This document shows positions 1 through 8,064 of a stretch of DNA of 64,000 nt, piece by piece; position 1 is the stretch's first letter; the number at the start of each line of letters is the position of its first letter. Location of the stretch: assembly GCF_024756235.1 (NCBI RefSeq), contig NZ_JANUGY010000009.1:1-64000 (forward strand), given 5' to 3'. A program made the position numbers and the translations under genes. The stretch comes from Massilia kyonggiensis. Its GTDB lineage: Bacteria > Pseudomonadota > Gammaproteobacteria > Burkholderiales > Burkholderiaceae_D. The notes below the pieces were generated by a model. That model was not told the origin of the DNA and ran no database searches. It saw nothing but the letters and a program-made list of their open reading frames with translations.

Positions 1-6
1 TGTTCT

Positions 7-1452
7 TCAGGCTTGAGACAGCGGCGCCGGATCCTGGGCCACGGCCGTCGCCGTCTTGCTCTTCGTGATGCTCTCGCCATCGTCGCGGCGCAGGCGCGCG
101 AAGACGAGGGAGGACAACATCGTCATTACGGCCAGCGTGATGAACGCGTGATGGAGTGCCCTGGTCACCATCACCTGGTCCGTCTGCGGCACGCGGCCCA
201 GGAACCAGGCCGTCACGATCGACCCGGCGGCGAGGCCGAAGCTCATCGACAGCTGCTGGAACGACGACGCGATCGTGCTGGCCATGCTGGAGTCTTTCGA
301 TTCCACGTCGGCATACGCGAGCGTGTTCATGCTCGAGAATTGCAGCGAATTGAAAAAGCCCTGCAGTAAGCCGATGCCGGCGATGGCATACCACGGCGTG
401 GATGCGTCGACGAGCGCGAACAGGCCGATCGTCAGGCCGATGCAGATCGTGTTGAACATGAGTACCTGGCGGTAGCCGAAGCGTGCGAGGACTTTCGGCG
501 CGATCAACTTCATGCCCATCGCGGCGGCGGCCGTCGGCATCATCAACAGGCCCGACTGCCACGGCGCGAGCTTGAGGCCCAGCTGGTACAGCAGCGGCAG
601 CAGGAAGGGCAGGCCCCCGATGCCCAGGCGGGTGATGAAGCCGCCCAGCACCGAGATGCGGAACGTGCGCACCTTGAACAACGCGAGGCGCAGCAGCGGG
701 AACTGGGCCTCGCTCGCATGCCAGGCATACGCGGTCAGCAGGGCGATGGAGAGCGCCAGCATCAGGCCGGCCGTCATCGGGTCAAGCGTGTGTTCGCCGA
801 AGACTTCCAGCAGCCACGACAGGATCGCCGTACCCGAGCTGAACAGGATCAGCCCGATCACGTCCAGCGGACGCGGTTCGGCGCCGTGGTAGTCCGGCAT
901 GTGGCGCCAGACGAGGTACAGCGCGAGCAGCCCGACGGGCACGTTGACGAAGAAGATGGCGCGCCAGGATATCCAGTGCACGATCAGACCGCCGACGGTC
1001 GGGCCGAGCAGCGGACCGATCAGCGCCGGCAGGATCACGAAGTTCATCGCGCCCAGCAACTCGTTCTTCGGAAACGTGCGGATGATGGACAGCCGTCCGA
1101 CCGGCATCATCATCGCGCCGCCGAGGCCTTGCAGCAGGCGGGCCGCCACCATCATCGGCGCATTCAGCGCCAGGCCGCACAGCACGGAGGCCACCGTGAA
1201 GATCGCGATCGCCGTGAAGAACACGCGGCGAGTGCCGAAGCGGTCGGCCATCCACCCGCTCACCGGGATGCCCACGGCCAAACTGAGGATGTAACTGGTG
1301 ACGACGGATTTGAGGCTGAGCGGCGTGACTTGCAGGCTGGCCGCGATGCTGGGGACGGCGGTGTTGACGATGGTGGCGTCGAGCTGCTCCATGAACAGGG
1401 CAGTTGCCACCAGCCACGGCAGGTAGCGTTTGATGGTGTCGGTATCGGTCAT
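7..1452 (-). CDS. DHA2-family MFS drug:proton antiporter
   Basis: Predicted inner-membrane exporter of the 14-helix DHA2 (EmrB/QacA) branch of the major facilitator superfamily, 481 residues, the usual length. TM1 runs into MEQLDATIVNTAVPSI (residues 21-36), a hallmark of DHA2 proteins. The loop 2-3 motif A is GWMADRFGTRRVF (66-78), and the antiporter motif C appears as GPLLGPTVGG (146-155). The ATG at 1452 is preferred because the frame remains open to 1599 only by running into the end of the neighbouring pagL-like gene; no strong Shine-Dalgarno is visible. It has no membrane-fusion partner beside it, so it may act alone. The substrate cannot be read from the sequence. Confidence 0.9.
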   Translation of the reverse strand: MTDTDTIKRYLPWLVATALFMEQLDATIVNTAVPSIAASLQVTPLSLKSVVTSYILSLAVGIPVSGWMADRFGTRRVFFTAIAIFTVASVLCGLALNAPMMVAARLLQGLGGAMMMPVGRLSIIRTFPKNELLGAMNFVILPALIGPLLGPTVGGLIVHWISWRAIFFVNVPVGLLALYLVWRHMPDYHGAEPRPLDVIGLILFSSGTAILSWLLEVFGEHTLDPMTAGLMLALSIALLTAYAWHASEAQFPLLRLALFKVRTFRISVLGGFITRLGIGGLPFLLPLLYQLGLKLAPWQSGLLMMPTAAAAMGMKLIAPKVLARFGYRQVLMFNTICIGLTIGLFALVDASTPWYAIAGIGLLQGFFNSLQFSSMNTLAYADVESKDSSMASTIASSFQQLSMSFGLAAGSIVTAWFLGRVPQTDQVMVTRALHHAFITLAVMTMLSSLVFARLRRDDGESITKSKTATAVAQDPAPLSQA

Positions 1453-1496
1453 CGGATAAATTCTTACACAAATCCGATAACCGAGTCGCAACCAGG

Positions 1497-2045
1497 TCAG
1501 TAGTGGTACGCCGCCTTCAGCAGCAGCAGGTTCACGCCGCCGTTCGGTTTCTTGATGCCGCCGTTCGAATAGTGCTGCAGGCGCGCGCCCAGTTCCCATT
1601 TGTTCGCGAAGACGTAGCCGACGCCCACGTGGTCGGCGAATTCGAACGCGGTCGACAGCTGGCGGTGCGTGTTGCGGTACACGCTCGAGAAGACGGCGGC
1701 GCCGATGCCGGCGTCGGCGTAGAAGCCCAGTTTATTGTCGGCTTCCCAGCGGAACACCGGCGTGATGCCGACGACGGCCAGGTCCTTCGAGTTGCCCGGC
1801 TGGTCGAGCCACTGGTTGGCGCGCCAGTAGGCGACGTTCGCATCCCAGTAGCCGTTCAGGTGGTAGCCGCTGGTCGGCAGCCAGGTCTTGTTCCAGTCTT
1901 TCTGGACCGCGAGACGGACGACCTGCACGTGTTCGCCGCCGCCGACTTCCACCGACGACGAATCGAAATAACCGTCGGCGGCATGGCCCGCCGCTGCGGC
2001 CGACATCGCGGCCACGGCCGCCAGGGAACGCATCATTTTTTTCAT
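1497..2045 (-). CDS. pagL: PagL-like lipid A 3-O-deacylase (acyloxyacyl hydrolase)
   Basis: Outer-membrane beta-barrel esterase, 182 residues, expected to remove the 3-O acyl chain of lipid A. A signal peptide (MKKMMRSLAAVAAMSAAAAGHA) is followed by alternating amphipathic strands and a C-terminal strand ending in aromatic Y-H-Y. The family catalytic motif HxSN is present as H157-Y-S159-N160-G-G near the C-terminus. The ATG at 2045 is chosen over upstream in-frame ATGs because it starts directly at the signal peptide and has an AAAGG about 11 nt upstream. It lies 44 nt ahead of the DHA2 transporter on the same strand, so the two may be co-transcribed. Known PagL enzymes are PhoPQ- or envelope-stress controlled; no such site was identified here. 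Confidence 0.85.
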   Translation of the reverse strand: MKKMMRSLAAVAAMSAAAAGHAADGYFDSSSVEVGGGEHVQVVRLAVQKDWNKTWLPTSGYHLNGYWDANVAYWRANQWLDQPGNSKDLAVVGITPVFRWEADNKLGFYADAGIGAAVFSSVYRNTHRQLSTAFEFADHVGVGYVFANKWELGARLQHYSNGGIKKPNGGVNLLLLKAAYHY

Positions 2046-2187
2046 GGAAAACATTGCCTTTGTTGTGAATGAGAGCCGTGCAAGCAAAATGGTCACGGCC
2101 AAACCGCTATTGTAGCGAGGTCGTCGAAAGGACGTGGTCGACCCGTCAATTGTTAGAATGAGGACGATGAATCATCGAGAGGAAGCA

Positions 2188-3087
2188 ATGACGTTACCGA
2201 CCGTGGCATTTCTCGGCATCGGCCTGATGGGCAAGCCGATGGCGACCCGGCTGGCGCAGGCCGGCTATCCCCTGCGCGTATGGAACCGCACGGCCGCCAA
2301 GGCCGAGGCGCTGCGCGACACGGGGGCCCAACCGCATGCCGAACTGATGGATGCCGTGCGCGGTGCCGACATCGTGATCTCGATCCTGGAAGCCGGCCCC
2401 GTCGTCGGCCAGGTCATCGACGATGCCCTGCCGGCCCTCGCGCAACACACGCTGTGGATCGACATGAGCTCCACGCGCCAGGACGAAGCCGTGAATTTCG
2501 CCGCGCGCCTGCGCCAGGCCGGCTGCCGTTTCGTCGATGCGCCCGTGTCCGGCGGCGTGGGCGGCGCGGAAGCGGGCCAGCTCGCGATCATGGCCGGCGC
2601 CGATGCGGCCGACTATGCGCAAGCAGAACCGGTGCTGCGCGTGATGGGCTCGCCGAAAGCCGTCGGCCCCGTCGGCAGCGGCCAGGTGGCCAAGTTGTGC
2701 AATCAGTTGATCGTCGGCGCGACGATCAATGTTGTCGCGGAAGCGCTGCTGCTCGCGGAAGCGGCCGGCGCCGATCCGGCTGCCGTGCGCGACGCGATCC
2801 GCGGCGGCTTTGCCGGCAGCAAGGTATTGGAAGTGCATGGCCAGCGCATGTTGGAGCGGAACTTCATGCCCGGCGGCCAGGTCAAGACGCAGTTGAAGGA
2901 CCAGCGCAATATCCTGGCCGCGGCCAGCGGCGCCGGCGTCACCTTGCCCGTGACGGAACTGGTGACGCGGCAGTTCGAGAGCATCGCGGGCGACATCCCG
3001 TCCGCCGACCATGCGGCCGGACTCATCGCACTGGAGCGGATGAATCCCGGCAAACGGCTGGGAAGCGGACCAGACAAAATGCCATAA
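2188..3087 (+). CDS. NAD(P)-dependent 3-hydroxyisobutyrate/tartronate-semialdehyde reductase family
   Basis: Cytoplasmic beta-hydroxyacid dehydrogenase, 299 residues. The N-terminal Rossmann motif is FLGIGLMGKPMA (8-19, GxGxMG type). The family substrate-binding signature is DAPVSGGVGGAEAGQLAIMAG (starting near residue 118), and the catalytic lysine is in GQVAKLCNQ (K169). The ATG at 2188 is chosen because GAGAGGAA lies just upstream; an ATG at 2167 has no ribosome site. Family members reduce tartronate semialdehyde or succinate semialdehyde, or oxidise 3-hydroxyisobutyrate; the sequence does not settle which. It stands alone, upstream of an ABC operon that has its own candidate promoter. Confidence 0.9.
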   Translation: MTLPTVAFLGIGLMGKPMATRLAQAGYPLRVWNRTAAKAEALRDTGAQPHAELMDAVRGADIVISILEAGPVVGQVIDDALPALAQHTLWIDMSSTRQDEAVNFAARLRQAGCRFVDAPVSGGVGGAEAGQLAIMAGADAADYAQAEPVLRVMGSPKAVGPVGSGQVAKLCNQLIVGATINVVAEALLLAEAAGADPAAVRDAIRGGFAGSKVLEVHGQRMLERNFMPGGQVKTQLKDQRNILAAASGAGVTLPVTELVTRQFESIAGDIPSADHAAGLIALERMNPGKRLGSGPDKMP

Positions 3088-3090
3088 CGT

Positions 3091-3118
3091 TTGCGCTATC
3101 AATACAAGTCCGTATAAT
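3091..3118 (+). promoter_or_regulatory. Candidate sigma70 promoter for the SCO/ABC operon
   Basis: TTGCGC (3091-3096), a 16-nt spacer and a perfect TATAAT (3113-3118), 51 nt before the start codon of the substrate-binding protein and just after the reductase stop codon. Confidence 0.55.
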
Positions 3119-3128
3119 TCTCAGAGGT

Positions 3129-3146
3129 ATTACGTCGTTACGTAAT
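3129..3146. repeat. Inverted repeat overlapping the operon start region
   Basis: ATTACG (3129-3134) and CGTAAT (3141-3146) form a perfect 6-bp inverted repeat with a 6-nt centre. It lies about 10 nt after the TATAAT, around the expected transcription start, where a repressor would act. Operator function is inferred from position only. Confidence 0.35.
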
Positions 3147-3168
3147 CCACGGAGAGGACAGGGGCGGC

Positions 3169-4206
3169 ATGGATAATCTGGAAAGCAGCTTCCGCACGCG
3201 GCGGCAGCTGTTGAAACTGGCGTCGGCGATGGCCTTGCCGTCCGCTTTGGTGGCGTGTTCTTCGGAGAAGAAAAACGCATCGCTGGTCGTCGGCGGCCTG
3301 CCGGTGACGTGCAACCTGACCCTGCCCGTCGCGTGTGCGGCCAAAGAGGCGGAGATCGCGACAAACAAGCCGGCGAACCCGCTCGGCTTCGAGTACAGCA
3401 AATACAGCGGCTTTCCCGAACTGAAGGAATCGCTGATGTCGGGCCGTATCCAGGCCGCCTACGTGCTGGCGCCGATGGTCATGGACCTCGTGTCCAGCAA
3501 TATCCCCGTCAAGGTCGTGTCGCTGGGCCACCGCTCCGGTGCAGTCATCATGGTGCGCACGGATGCGGGCTACAAGAAGTTCCGCGACCTGCAGGGCAAG
3601 CGCGTCGCCATTCCCAGCCGGTTCGCCGTCGACCTGCTCTTCCTGCGCAAGATGCTCGCCGAAGAAGGCATGGCCATCAAGGACGTCGAACTGGTCGAGA
3701 TGCCCCCGCCGGACATGCCCGCCGCCCTGTATGCGAAAGCCATCGATGCCTATTGCACGGGCGAGCCGTTCGGCGCCGCCGCGCAGATGGCCGGCTACGC
3801 GACGCCGCTGCGCATGACGCGCAACGAATGGCCGAACTACATCTGCTGCGTGCTCACCGTGCGCGAAGACCTCATCGCAAGTAACCGCGCCGCCGTGCAG
3901 GACCTCGTCAACTACGTGCAGGCAGCCGGCAGCTGGATGGATGCGGATGCCGCGCACCGTGACAAGGCCATCGCCATCGCCGCGACCAAGAAATACTTCA
4001 ACCAGGATCCGAAGATCCTGAAATTCGTGATGACGAATCCGAGCGACCGCGTCACGTATGGCGACCTGCGCATCATCCCGAAGGAATTCGACGAATTGAT
4101 GCAGATGTCGCTGGAGGCGGGCACGCTGAAGAAGCCCATCCAGTTCAACCAGTACGTGGACGAGAGCTTTTTCAAGGCCGTCCGCCCCGTCACGATCACG
4201 CTATGA
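3169..4206 (+). CDS. ABC importer substrate-binding lipoprotein (NMT1/TauA/CmpA-like)
   Basis: Periplasmic solute receptor, 345 residues, of the fold used for nitrate, bicarbonate, sulfonates and thiamine precursors. The N-terminus combines a twin-arginine-like stretch TRRQLLKLA (10-18) with a lipobox ALVAC (C30), so it may be a Tat-exported lipoprotein. The core has family landmarks such as LMSGRIQAAYVLAPM and HRSGAVIMVRTDAG. The ATG at 3169 follows GGAGAGG at a distance of about 10 nt. It overlaps the SCO1 gene by 4 nt (ATGA) and heads a five-gene operon with permease and ATPase. The ligand is unknown; the unusual partners suggest metal or metal-ligand handling rather than nitrate or taurine. 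Confidence 0.85.
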   Translation: MDNLESSFRTRRQLLKLASAMALPSALVACSSEKKNASLVVGGLPVTCNLTLPVACAAKEAEIATNKPANPLGFEYSKYSGFPELKESLMSGRIQAAYVLAPMVMDLVSSNIPVKVVSLGHRSGAVIMVRTDAGYKKFRDLQGKRVAIPSRFAVDLLFLRKMLAEEGMAIKDVELVEMPPPDMPAALYAKAIDAYCTGEPFGAAAQMAGYATPLRMTRNEWPNYICCVLTVREDLIASNRAAVQDLVNYVQAAGSWMDADAAHRDKAIAIAATKKYFNQDPKILKFVMTNPSDRVTYGDLRIIPKEFDELMQMSLEAGTLKKPIQFNQYVDESFFKAVRPVTITL

Positions 4207-4766
4207 AACGCTTCGTCACGGCGCTGCTGCTTGCCTTGCCGCTGGTTGCGGGCGCCGAGGCATTGAAATCCGGAGAATTCTCGCCGCCCCGCATGGCGCC
4301 CGATTTCACGCTGCAGGGCTCGACCGGCAAGTCATTGAAACTGTCCGATTACCGCGGGAAGGTCGTGGCGCTGGGTTTTGGCTTTACATCCTGCCCGGCC
4401 GTCTGCCCGACGACGCTCGCCGAACTGGCGGCCGTCAAGACGAAGCTGGGCGCGCAGGGCAAGGATTTCCAGGTCGTGTACGTGACCGTCGATCCGGAGC
4501 GCGACACGGCGGAGCGCATGCGCGCCTACCTGACGGCATTCGATCCGACGTTCGTGGGCGCGACCGGCCCCGCCGCGCAACTGGCCGAGGTGCGCAAGGA
4601 ATACGGCGTCACGTCCACCAGGACAGGCAGTGGTGCGAACTACGGTTTCAATCACTCGTCCTTCGTCTACCTGATCGACAAGTCCGGCAAGCTGCGCGCA
4701 CTGAGTCCGTACGGGCGCGCGGTGGATGACGTCGTGCACGACGTGCGCGTCCTGCTGAATCAATGA
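4203..4766 (+). CDS. SCO1/SenC/PrrC-family thioredoxin-fold copper chaperone
   Basis: Exported thioredoxin-fold protein, 187 residues. A signal sequence (MKRFVTALLLALPLVAGAEA) precedes the domain. The copper-binding CxxxC is complete as SCPAVCP (C64, C68), and the distal histidine ligand is H151 in NHSSFVYLID. In the family these residues hold copper for delivery to the CuA site of cytochrome oxidase, or act as a thiol reductase. The start overlaps the upstream receptor gene by 4 nt and the stop overlaps the cupredoxin gene by 4 nt, so translation is probably coupled. There is no cox gene here, which makes its placement inside an ABC-importer operon notable. Confidence 0.92.
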   Translation: MKRFVTALLLALPLVAGAEALKSGEFSPPRMAPDFTLQGSTGKSLKLSDYRGKVVALGFGFTSCPAVCPTTLAELAAVKTKLGAQGKDFQVVYVTVDPERDTAERMRAYLTAFDPTFVGATGPAAQLAEVRKEYGVTSTRTGSGANYGFNHSSFVYLIDKSGKLRALSPYGRAVDDVVHDVRVLLNQ

Positions 4767-5173
4767 CACGTTCCCGCATCCTGATGCTGGCGGCGGCGGT
4801 GCTCGCCATCGCGGCGCTGTGGGCCATGTATGCGCCGATACCTGCAGGCTCGCGCGAGCAGCTGTTCGAGATTCCCGCGGGGACCTACGCGCGGCGCGCG
4901 GCGGGCGACAAGGTCGAGGTCCTGCCGGCGTCGATCCGGCTCACGCTGGGCGTGAAGGACATCCTCGTGCTGAGGAATCTCGACAACGTGCCGCAGACGT
5001 TCGGCCCCGTCCTGATCATGCCGGGGCAGAGTTTCAGGATGCCGTTCGGCGTCGCGGGAGACGTCCAGTTCGAATGCACGGCGCACGCGAGCGGCCAGAT
5101 GCGCATCGTCGTCGATCCGGCGCCCGATGCGGGCTGGCGCCGGCTCGTGTGGCGCGCACGACATTGGTTGTAA
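4763..5173 (+). CDS. Cupredoxin-like periplasmic protein, membrane anchored
   Basis: Small protein, 136 residues, with one N-terminal hydrophobic helix (about residues 5-23; uncleaved anchor or signal) and a beta-sandwich-like domain. It shows the C-terminal cupredoxin ligand pattern ECTAHASGQM, that is C105-x2-H108-x4-M113. The other histidine, normally in a context like NVPHTF, is replaced by glutamine in NVPQTF (Q79). So it either binds copper with a changed ligand set, or binds another metal, or has lost copper. The ATG overlaps the SCO1 stop. The assignment rests on motif spacing only. Confidence 0.65.
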   Translation: MTRSRILMLAAAVLAIAALWAMYAPIPAGSREQLFEIPAGTYARRAAGDKVEVLPASIRLTLGVKDILVLRNLDNVPQTFGPVLIMPGQSFRMPFGVAGDVQFECTAHASGQMRIVVDPAPDAGWRRLVWRARHWL

Positions 5174-5196
5174 CCATAAGAGGGGGACAAAAGGCT

Positions 5197-5976
5197 GTGA
5201 AAAAGAAGAGTTTTTTTGCACAGAAGCGGGCGCGGGTCATCGCGCCGGCGGTCGTGCTGGCATTGCTGATCGCGGTCTGGTGGATCGTTGTCGTCCAGAC
5301 CAACAGCGCGATCTTCCCGACGCCGGGGCAGGTCGTCACGGGCACGTGGGAACTGGTCCAGGACGGTACGCTGTGGGACCACATCGGTTCCTCGCTGATG
5401 CGCGTCGGCACCGGCTTTTTGCTGGCCATCGCCGTCGCCATTCCGCTGGGCCTGTGGATCGGCCGCATGGAAGGCGCCTGGGTCACGCTGAACCCGCTGT
5501 TCCAGTTGCTGCGTCCGATCTCTCCGATCGCCTGGATCCCGCTCGCGATCCTGTGGTTCGGCGTGGGTAACGCGTCGCCGATCTTCCTGATCTTCATCGC
5601 GTCCGTGTTCCCGATGATCGTGCAGACCGCGGCCGGCGTGCACACGATCGAGCGGCGCTACCTGCGCGCGGCGGAAAACTTCGGTGTCTCGCGCGCCAAG
5701 CTGTATCGCCAGGTGATCATCCCCGCCGTGCTGCCCGAGATCATCGTGGGCATGCGCATCACGCTGGGTGTCGCGTGGCTGGTCGTCGTGGCGGCGGAAA
5801 TGATCGCGCTGCGCTCGGGCCTCGGCTACCTGATCATGGATTCGCGCAACGCGGGCAACCGCTACGACCTGGTCATCGCCGCCATGATCATCATCGGCAT
5901 CATCGGCCTCATGCTGGACGGGATCACCCGTCTCCTGGAACGTCTCAAATCGGTAAGGTGGCGTTATGGACGCTAA
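5197..5976 (+). CDS. ABC importer permease (SsuC/TauC type)
   Basis: Inner-membrane permease of the binding-protein-dependent transport family, 259 residues, about six helices. The cytoplasmic coupling helix EAA loop reads AAENFGVSRAKLYRQVIIPAVLP. A GTG at 5197 is the likely start: it begins MKKKSFFAQKRAR, ahead of the first helix, and AGAGGGGG lies 8-10 nt upstream. The same frame is open much further upstream, but that part overlaps the cupredoxin gene and is not protein-like. It overlaps the ATPase gene by 11 nt. Together with the receptor and ATPase it makes a complete importer. Confidence 0.9.
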   Translation: MKKKSFFAQKRARVIAPAVVLALLIAVWWIVVVQTNSAIFPTPGQVVTGTWELVQDGTLWDHIGSSLMRVGTGFLLAIAVAIPLGLWIGRMEGAWVTLNPLFQLLRPISPIAWIPLAILWFGVGNASPIFLIFIASVFPMIVQTAAGVHTIERRYLRAAENFGVSRAKLYRQVIIPAVLPEIIVGMRITLGVAWLVVVAAEMIALRSGLGYLIMDSRNAGNRYDLVIAAMIIIGIIGLMLDGITRLLERLKSVRWRYGR

Positions 5977-6730
5977 GGTGAACTACAAGGTCGCGGACAA
6001 GATCGTCGTCGACGACATCCGCAGAAGCTTCGACACGCGCAAGGGCACGCTGCCGGTCGTCGGCGGCATCAGTCTCACGATCCGCGACGGCGAATTCGTC
6101 GCCATCGTCGGCCCGTCCGGCTGCGGCAAGTCCACGCTGATGAAGATGCTGTGCGGCTTCGACCAGCCGGACGAAGGCCGCGTCCTGATCGACGGCCAGG
6201 TGCGGCACGGTCCGAGCCCGAAAGGCATCCTCATTTCCCAGCACGGCTCCGTGTTCCCGTGGCTCACGGTGCAGCAGAACCTGATGTTCGGCCTGGACGG
6301 CATCAGCGAGGCGGAGAAGGCGGAACTCGCCGACCACTACACGGCGATGGTGGGCCTGAAAGGTTTCGAAAAAAGCTATCCGCACGAACTGTCCGGCGGC
6401 ATGCTGAAACGCGTGGAGATCGCGCGGGCGCTCGTGATGAAGCCCGAGATCCTCTACATGGACGAGCCGTTCTCCGCGCTCGACGCGCTGATGAACCTCA
6501 AGATGCGCATGGAGCTGCTGCGCATCCTGGAAGAGGAGCGCCACACGGTCCTCTTGATCACGCACGACGTCGAGGAAGCCGTGCACCTGGCGGACCGGAT
6601 CGTCGTGCTGTCGCCGCGGCCCACGACGATCCAGGCCACGTTCGAGGTGAACATCCCGCATCCGCGCAAGATGTCCAGCCCCGAAGCGCAGGACCTCAAA
6701 GAGGCCGTGTTGAAGGAACTAGGGCTGTGA
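5966..6730 (+). CDS. ABC importer ATP-binding protein (SsuB/TauB type)
   Basis: Cytoplasmic ATPase of the importer, 254 residues. Walker A is GPSGCGKST (about 50-58), the signature is LSGGMLKR (LSGGQ-like, with M in place of Q), Walker B is ILYMDEP and the switch histidine is in LLITHDVEEAV. The ATG lies inside the end of the permease gene, indicating coupled translation. It is the last gene of the operon; its 3' end overlaps the convergent M20 gene by 12 nt and no hairpin terminator is visible between them. Confidence 0.92.
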   Translation: MDAKVNYKVADKIVVDDIRRSFDTRKGTLPVVGGISLTIRDGEFVAIVGPSGCGKSTLMKMLCGFDQPDEGRVLIDGQVRHGPSPKGILISQHGSVFPWLTVQQNLMFGLDGISEAEKAELADHYTAMVGLKGFEKSYPHELSGGMLKRVEIARALVMKPEILYMDEPFSALDALMNLKMRMELLRILEEERHTVLLITHDVEEAVHLADRIVVLSPRPTTIQATFEVNIPHPRKMSSPEAQDLKEAVLKELGL

Positions 6731-7924
6731 AGCGGGGGCCGTAAGGCTCATCTCGACCAGCCGCGCCCAGAAGCTGGCGCCGATCGGCAGCAGGTGGTCG
6801 TTGAAGTCGTAGCTGCCGTTGTGCAGCTGGCACGGTCCGAGGCCGTGCCCGCGCGAACGGTGATCGCCGTCGCCGTTGCCGATGAAGACATAGCAGCCCG
6901 GCTTTTCCTGCAGCATGAACGCGAAGTCCTCGGCGCCCATCGTCGGTTCGACGTTGGTGTCGACATTCTCCGCACCCACCACGGCGCGCATCGCCTCGAT
7001 GGCGAACGCCGTCTGTTCCGGATGGTTGATGAGGGGCGGGTAATTGCGCTTGAACGAGAAATCGACGGTGGCGCCGAAGCTGGCCGCGAGGCCGTTCGCG
7101 ATCTCGTTCATGCGCCGCTCGATCAGGTCCAGCACGCTCGTGGAGAACGTGCGCACGGTGCCGATCATGACGGCTTCGTCCGGGATGACGTTGGTGGCGC
7201 TGCCGGCATGGATCTGCGTGATCGACAGCACGGCCGTGTCGAGCGGGTTCTTTTCGCGCGAGATGATCGTCTGCCACGCTTGCGCGATCTGCACGGCGAC
7301 CATCACCGGGTCGATGCCGCGGTGCGGCTGCGCGGCGTGCGCGCCCTTGCCTTTGACGACGACGCGGAACTCGTTACTGGATGCCATCATCGGCCCCGCG
7401 ACGACGCCGAAGGTGCCCGTCTTGAGGCCCGGCCAGTTGTGCATGCCGTACACGGCTTCCATCGGAAAACGTTCGAACAAACCGTCGTCCATCATGCGGC
7501 GCGCGCCGGCGCCGCCTTCTTCGGCCGGCTGGAAGATCAGGTAGACGGTGCCGTCGAAGTTGCGGTTCTGCGACAGATAGTGGGCTGCACCCAACAGCAT
7601 CGTTGTGTGCCCGTCATGACCACAAGCATGCATCTTGCCGGCGTGGCGCGACGCGTGATCAAATGTGTTGAGTTCCTGCATCGGCAGGGCGTCCATGTCG
7701 GCACGCAGGCCGATGGCGCGGTCCGAGGTGCCGTTCTTGATGATGCCGACGACACCCGTCACGCCCAGCCCGCGCACGACGGGGATGCCCCATTCGGTGA
7801 GGCGCGCGGCCACCACGTCGGCCGTGCGTTGTTCTTCGTAGCAGAGTTCGGGATGGGCGTGGATGTCGCGCCGGATCGTTTCGAGCTCGGATTGGTAAGC
7901 GAGAATAGGTTCTACCAGTCTCAT
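6719..7924 (-). CDS. M20D-family amidohydrolase (hippurate hydrolase-like)
   Basis: Zinc/manganese metallo-amidohydrolase, 401 residues, of the group that includes hippuricase, N-acetyl-L,L-diaminopimelate deacetylase and auxin-conjugate hydrolases. Metal ligands are recognisable in HACGHDGHTTMLLGAA and in QPAEEGG, and near the C-terminus in PTMGAEDFAFM. The bacterial dimerisation domain falls around GKGAHAAQPHRGIDP. The ATG at 7924 has AGGAGAG 6 nt upstream. No signal peptide, so cytoplasmic. It is divergent from the molybdopterin enzyme gene across a 140-nt gap. The true substrate (an N-acylated amino acid) cannot be fixed. Confidence 0.9.
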   Translation of the reverse strand: MRLVEPILAYQSELETIRRDIHAHPELCYEEQRTADVVAARLTEWGIPVVRGLGVTGVVGIIKNGTSDRAIGLRADMDALPMQELNTFDHASRHAGKMHACGHDGHTTMLLGAAHYLSQNRNFDGTVYLIFQPAEEGGAGARRMMDDGLFERFPMEAVYGMHNWPGLKTGTFGVVAGPMMASSNEFRVVVKGKGAHAAQPHRGIDPVMVAVQIAQAWQTIISREKNPLDTAVLSITQIHAGSATNVIPDEAVMIGTVRTFSTSVLDLIERRMNEIANGLAASFGATVDFSFKRNYPPLINHPEQTAFAIEAMRAVVGAENVDTNVEPTMGAEDFAFMLQEKPGCYVFIGNGDGDHRSRGHGLGPCQLHNGSYDFNDHLLPIGASFWARLVEMSLTAPASQP

Positions 7925-7973
7925 TGATCTCTCCTGATGCCTCATAGGCATGCATGTTTTGAACTATTGTAGC

Positions 7974-7992
7974 CCTTCCATCATGTGGAAGG
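7974..7992. repeat. Inverted repeat in a divergent promoter region
   Basis: CCTTCCA-tcatg-TGGAAGG is a perfect 7-bp inverted repeat in the gap between the divergent M20 and molybdopterin genes. A TATAAA (8023-8028) follows 30 nt downstream on the plus strand. It could be an operator; no regulator gene is adjacent. Confidence 0.3.
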
Positions 7993-8064
7993 CCAGAGCC
8001 CCCACGGCTGCCACCGGAATCGTATAAAGTACTGGTTTATCGACGTTTTTTCTGGATGAATCCG

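Noticed and set aside
3023..3364. Small minus-strand frames around the SCO/ABC promoter
   Set aside because: They overlap the reductase end and the receptor signal peptide in antisense and have no ribosome site or family resemblance.
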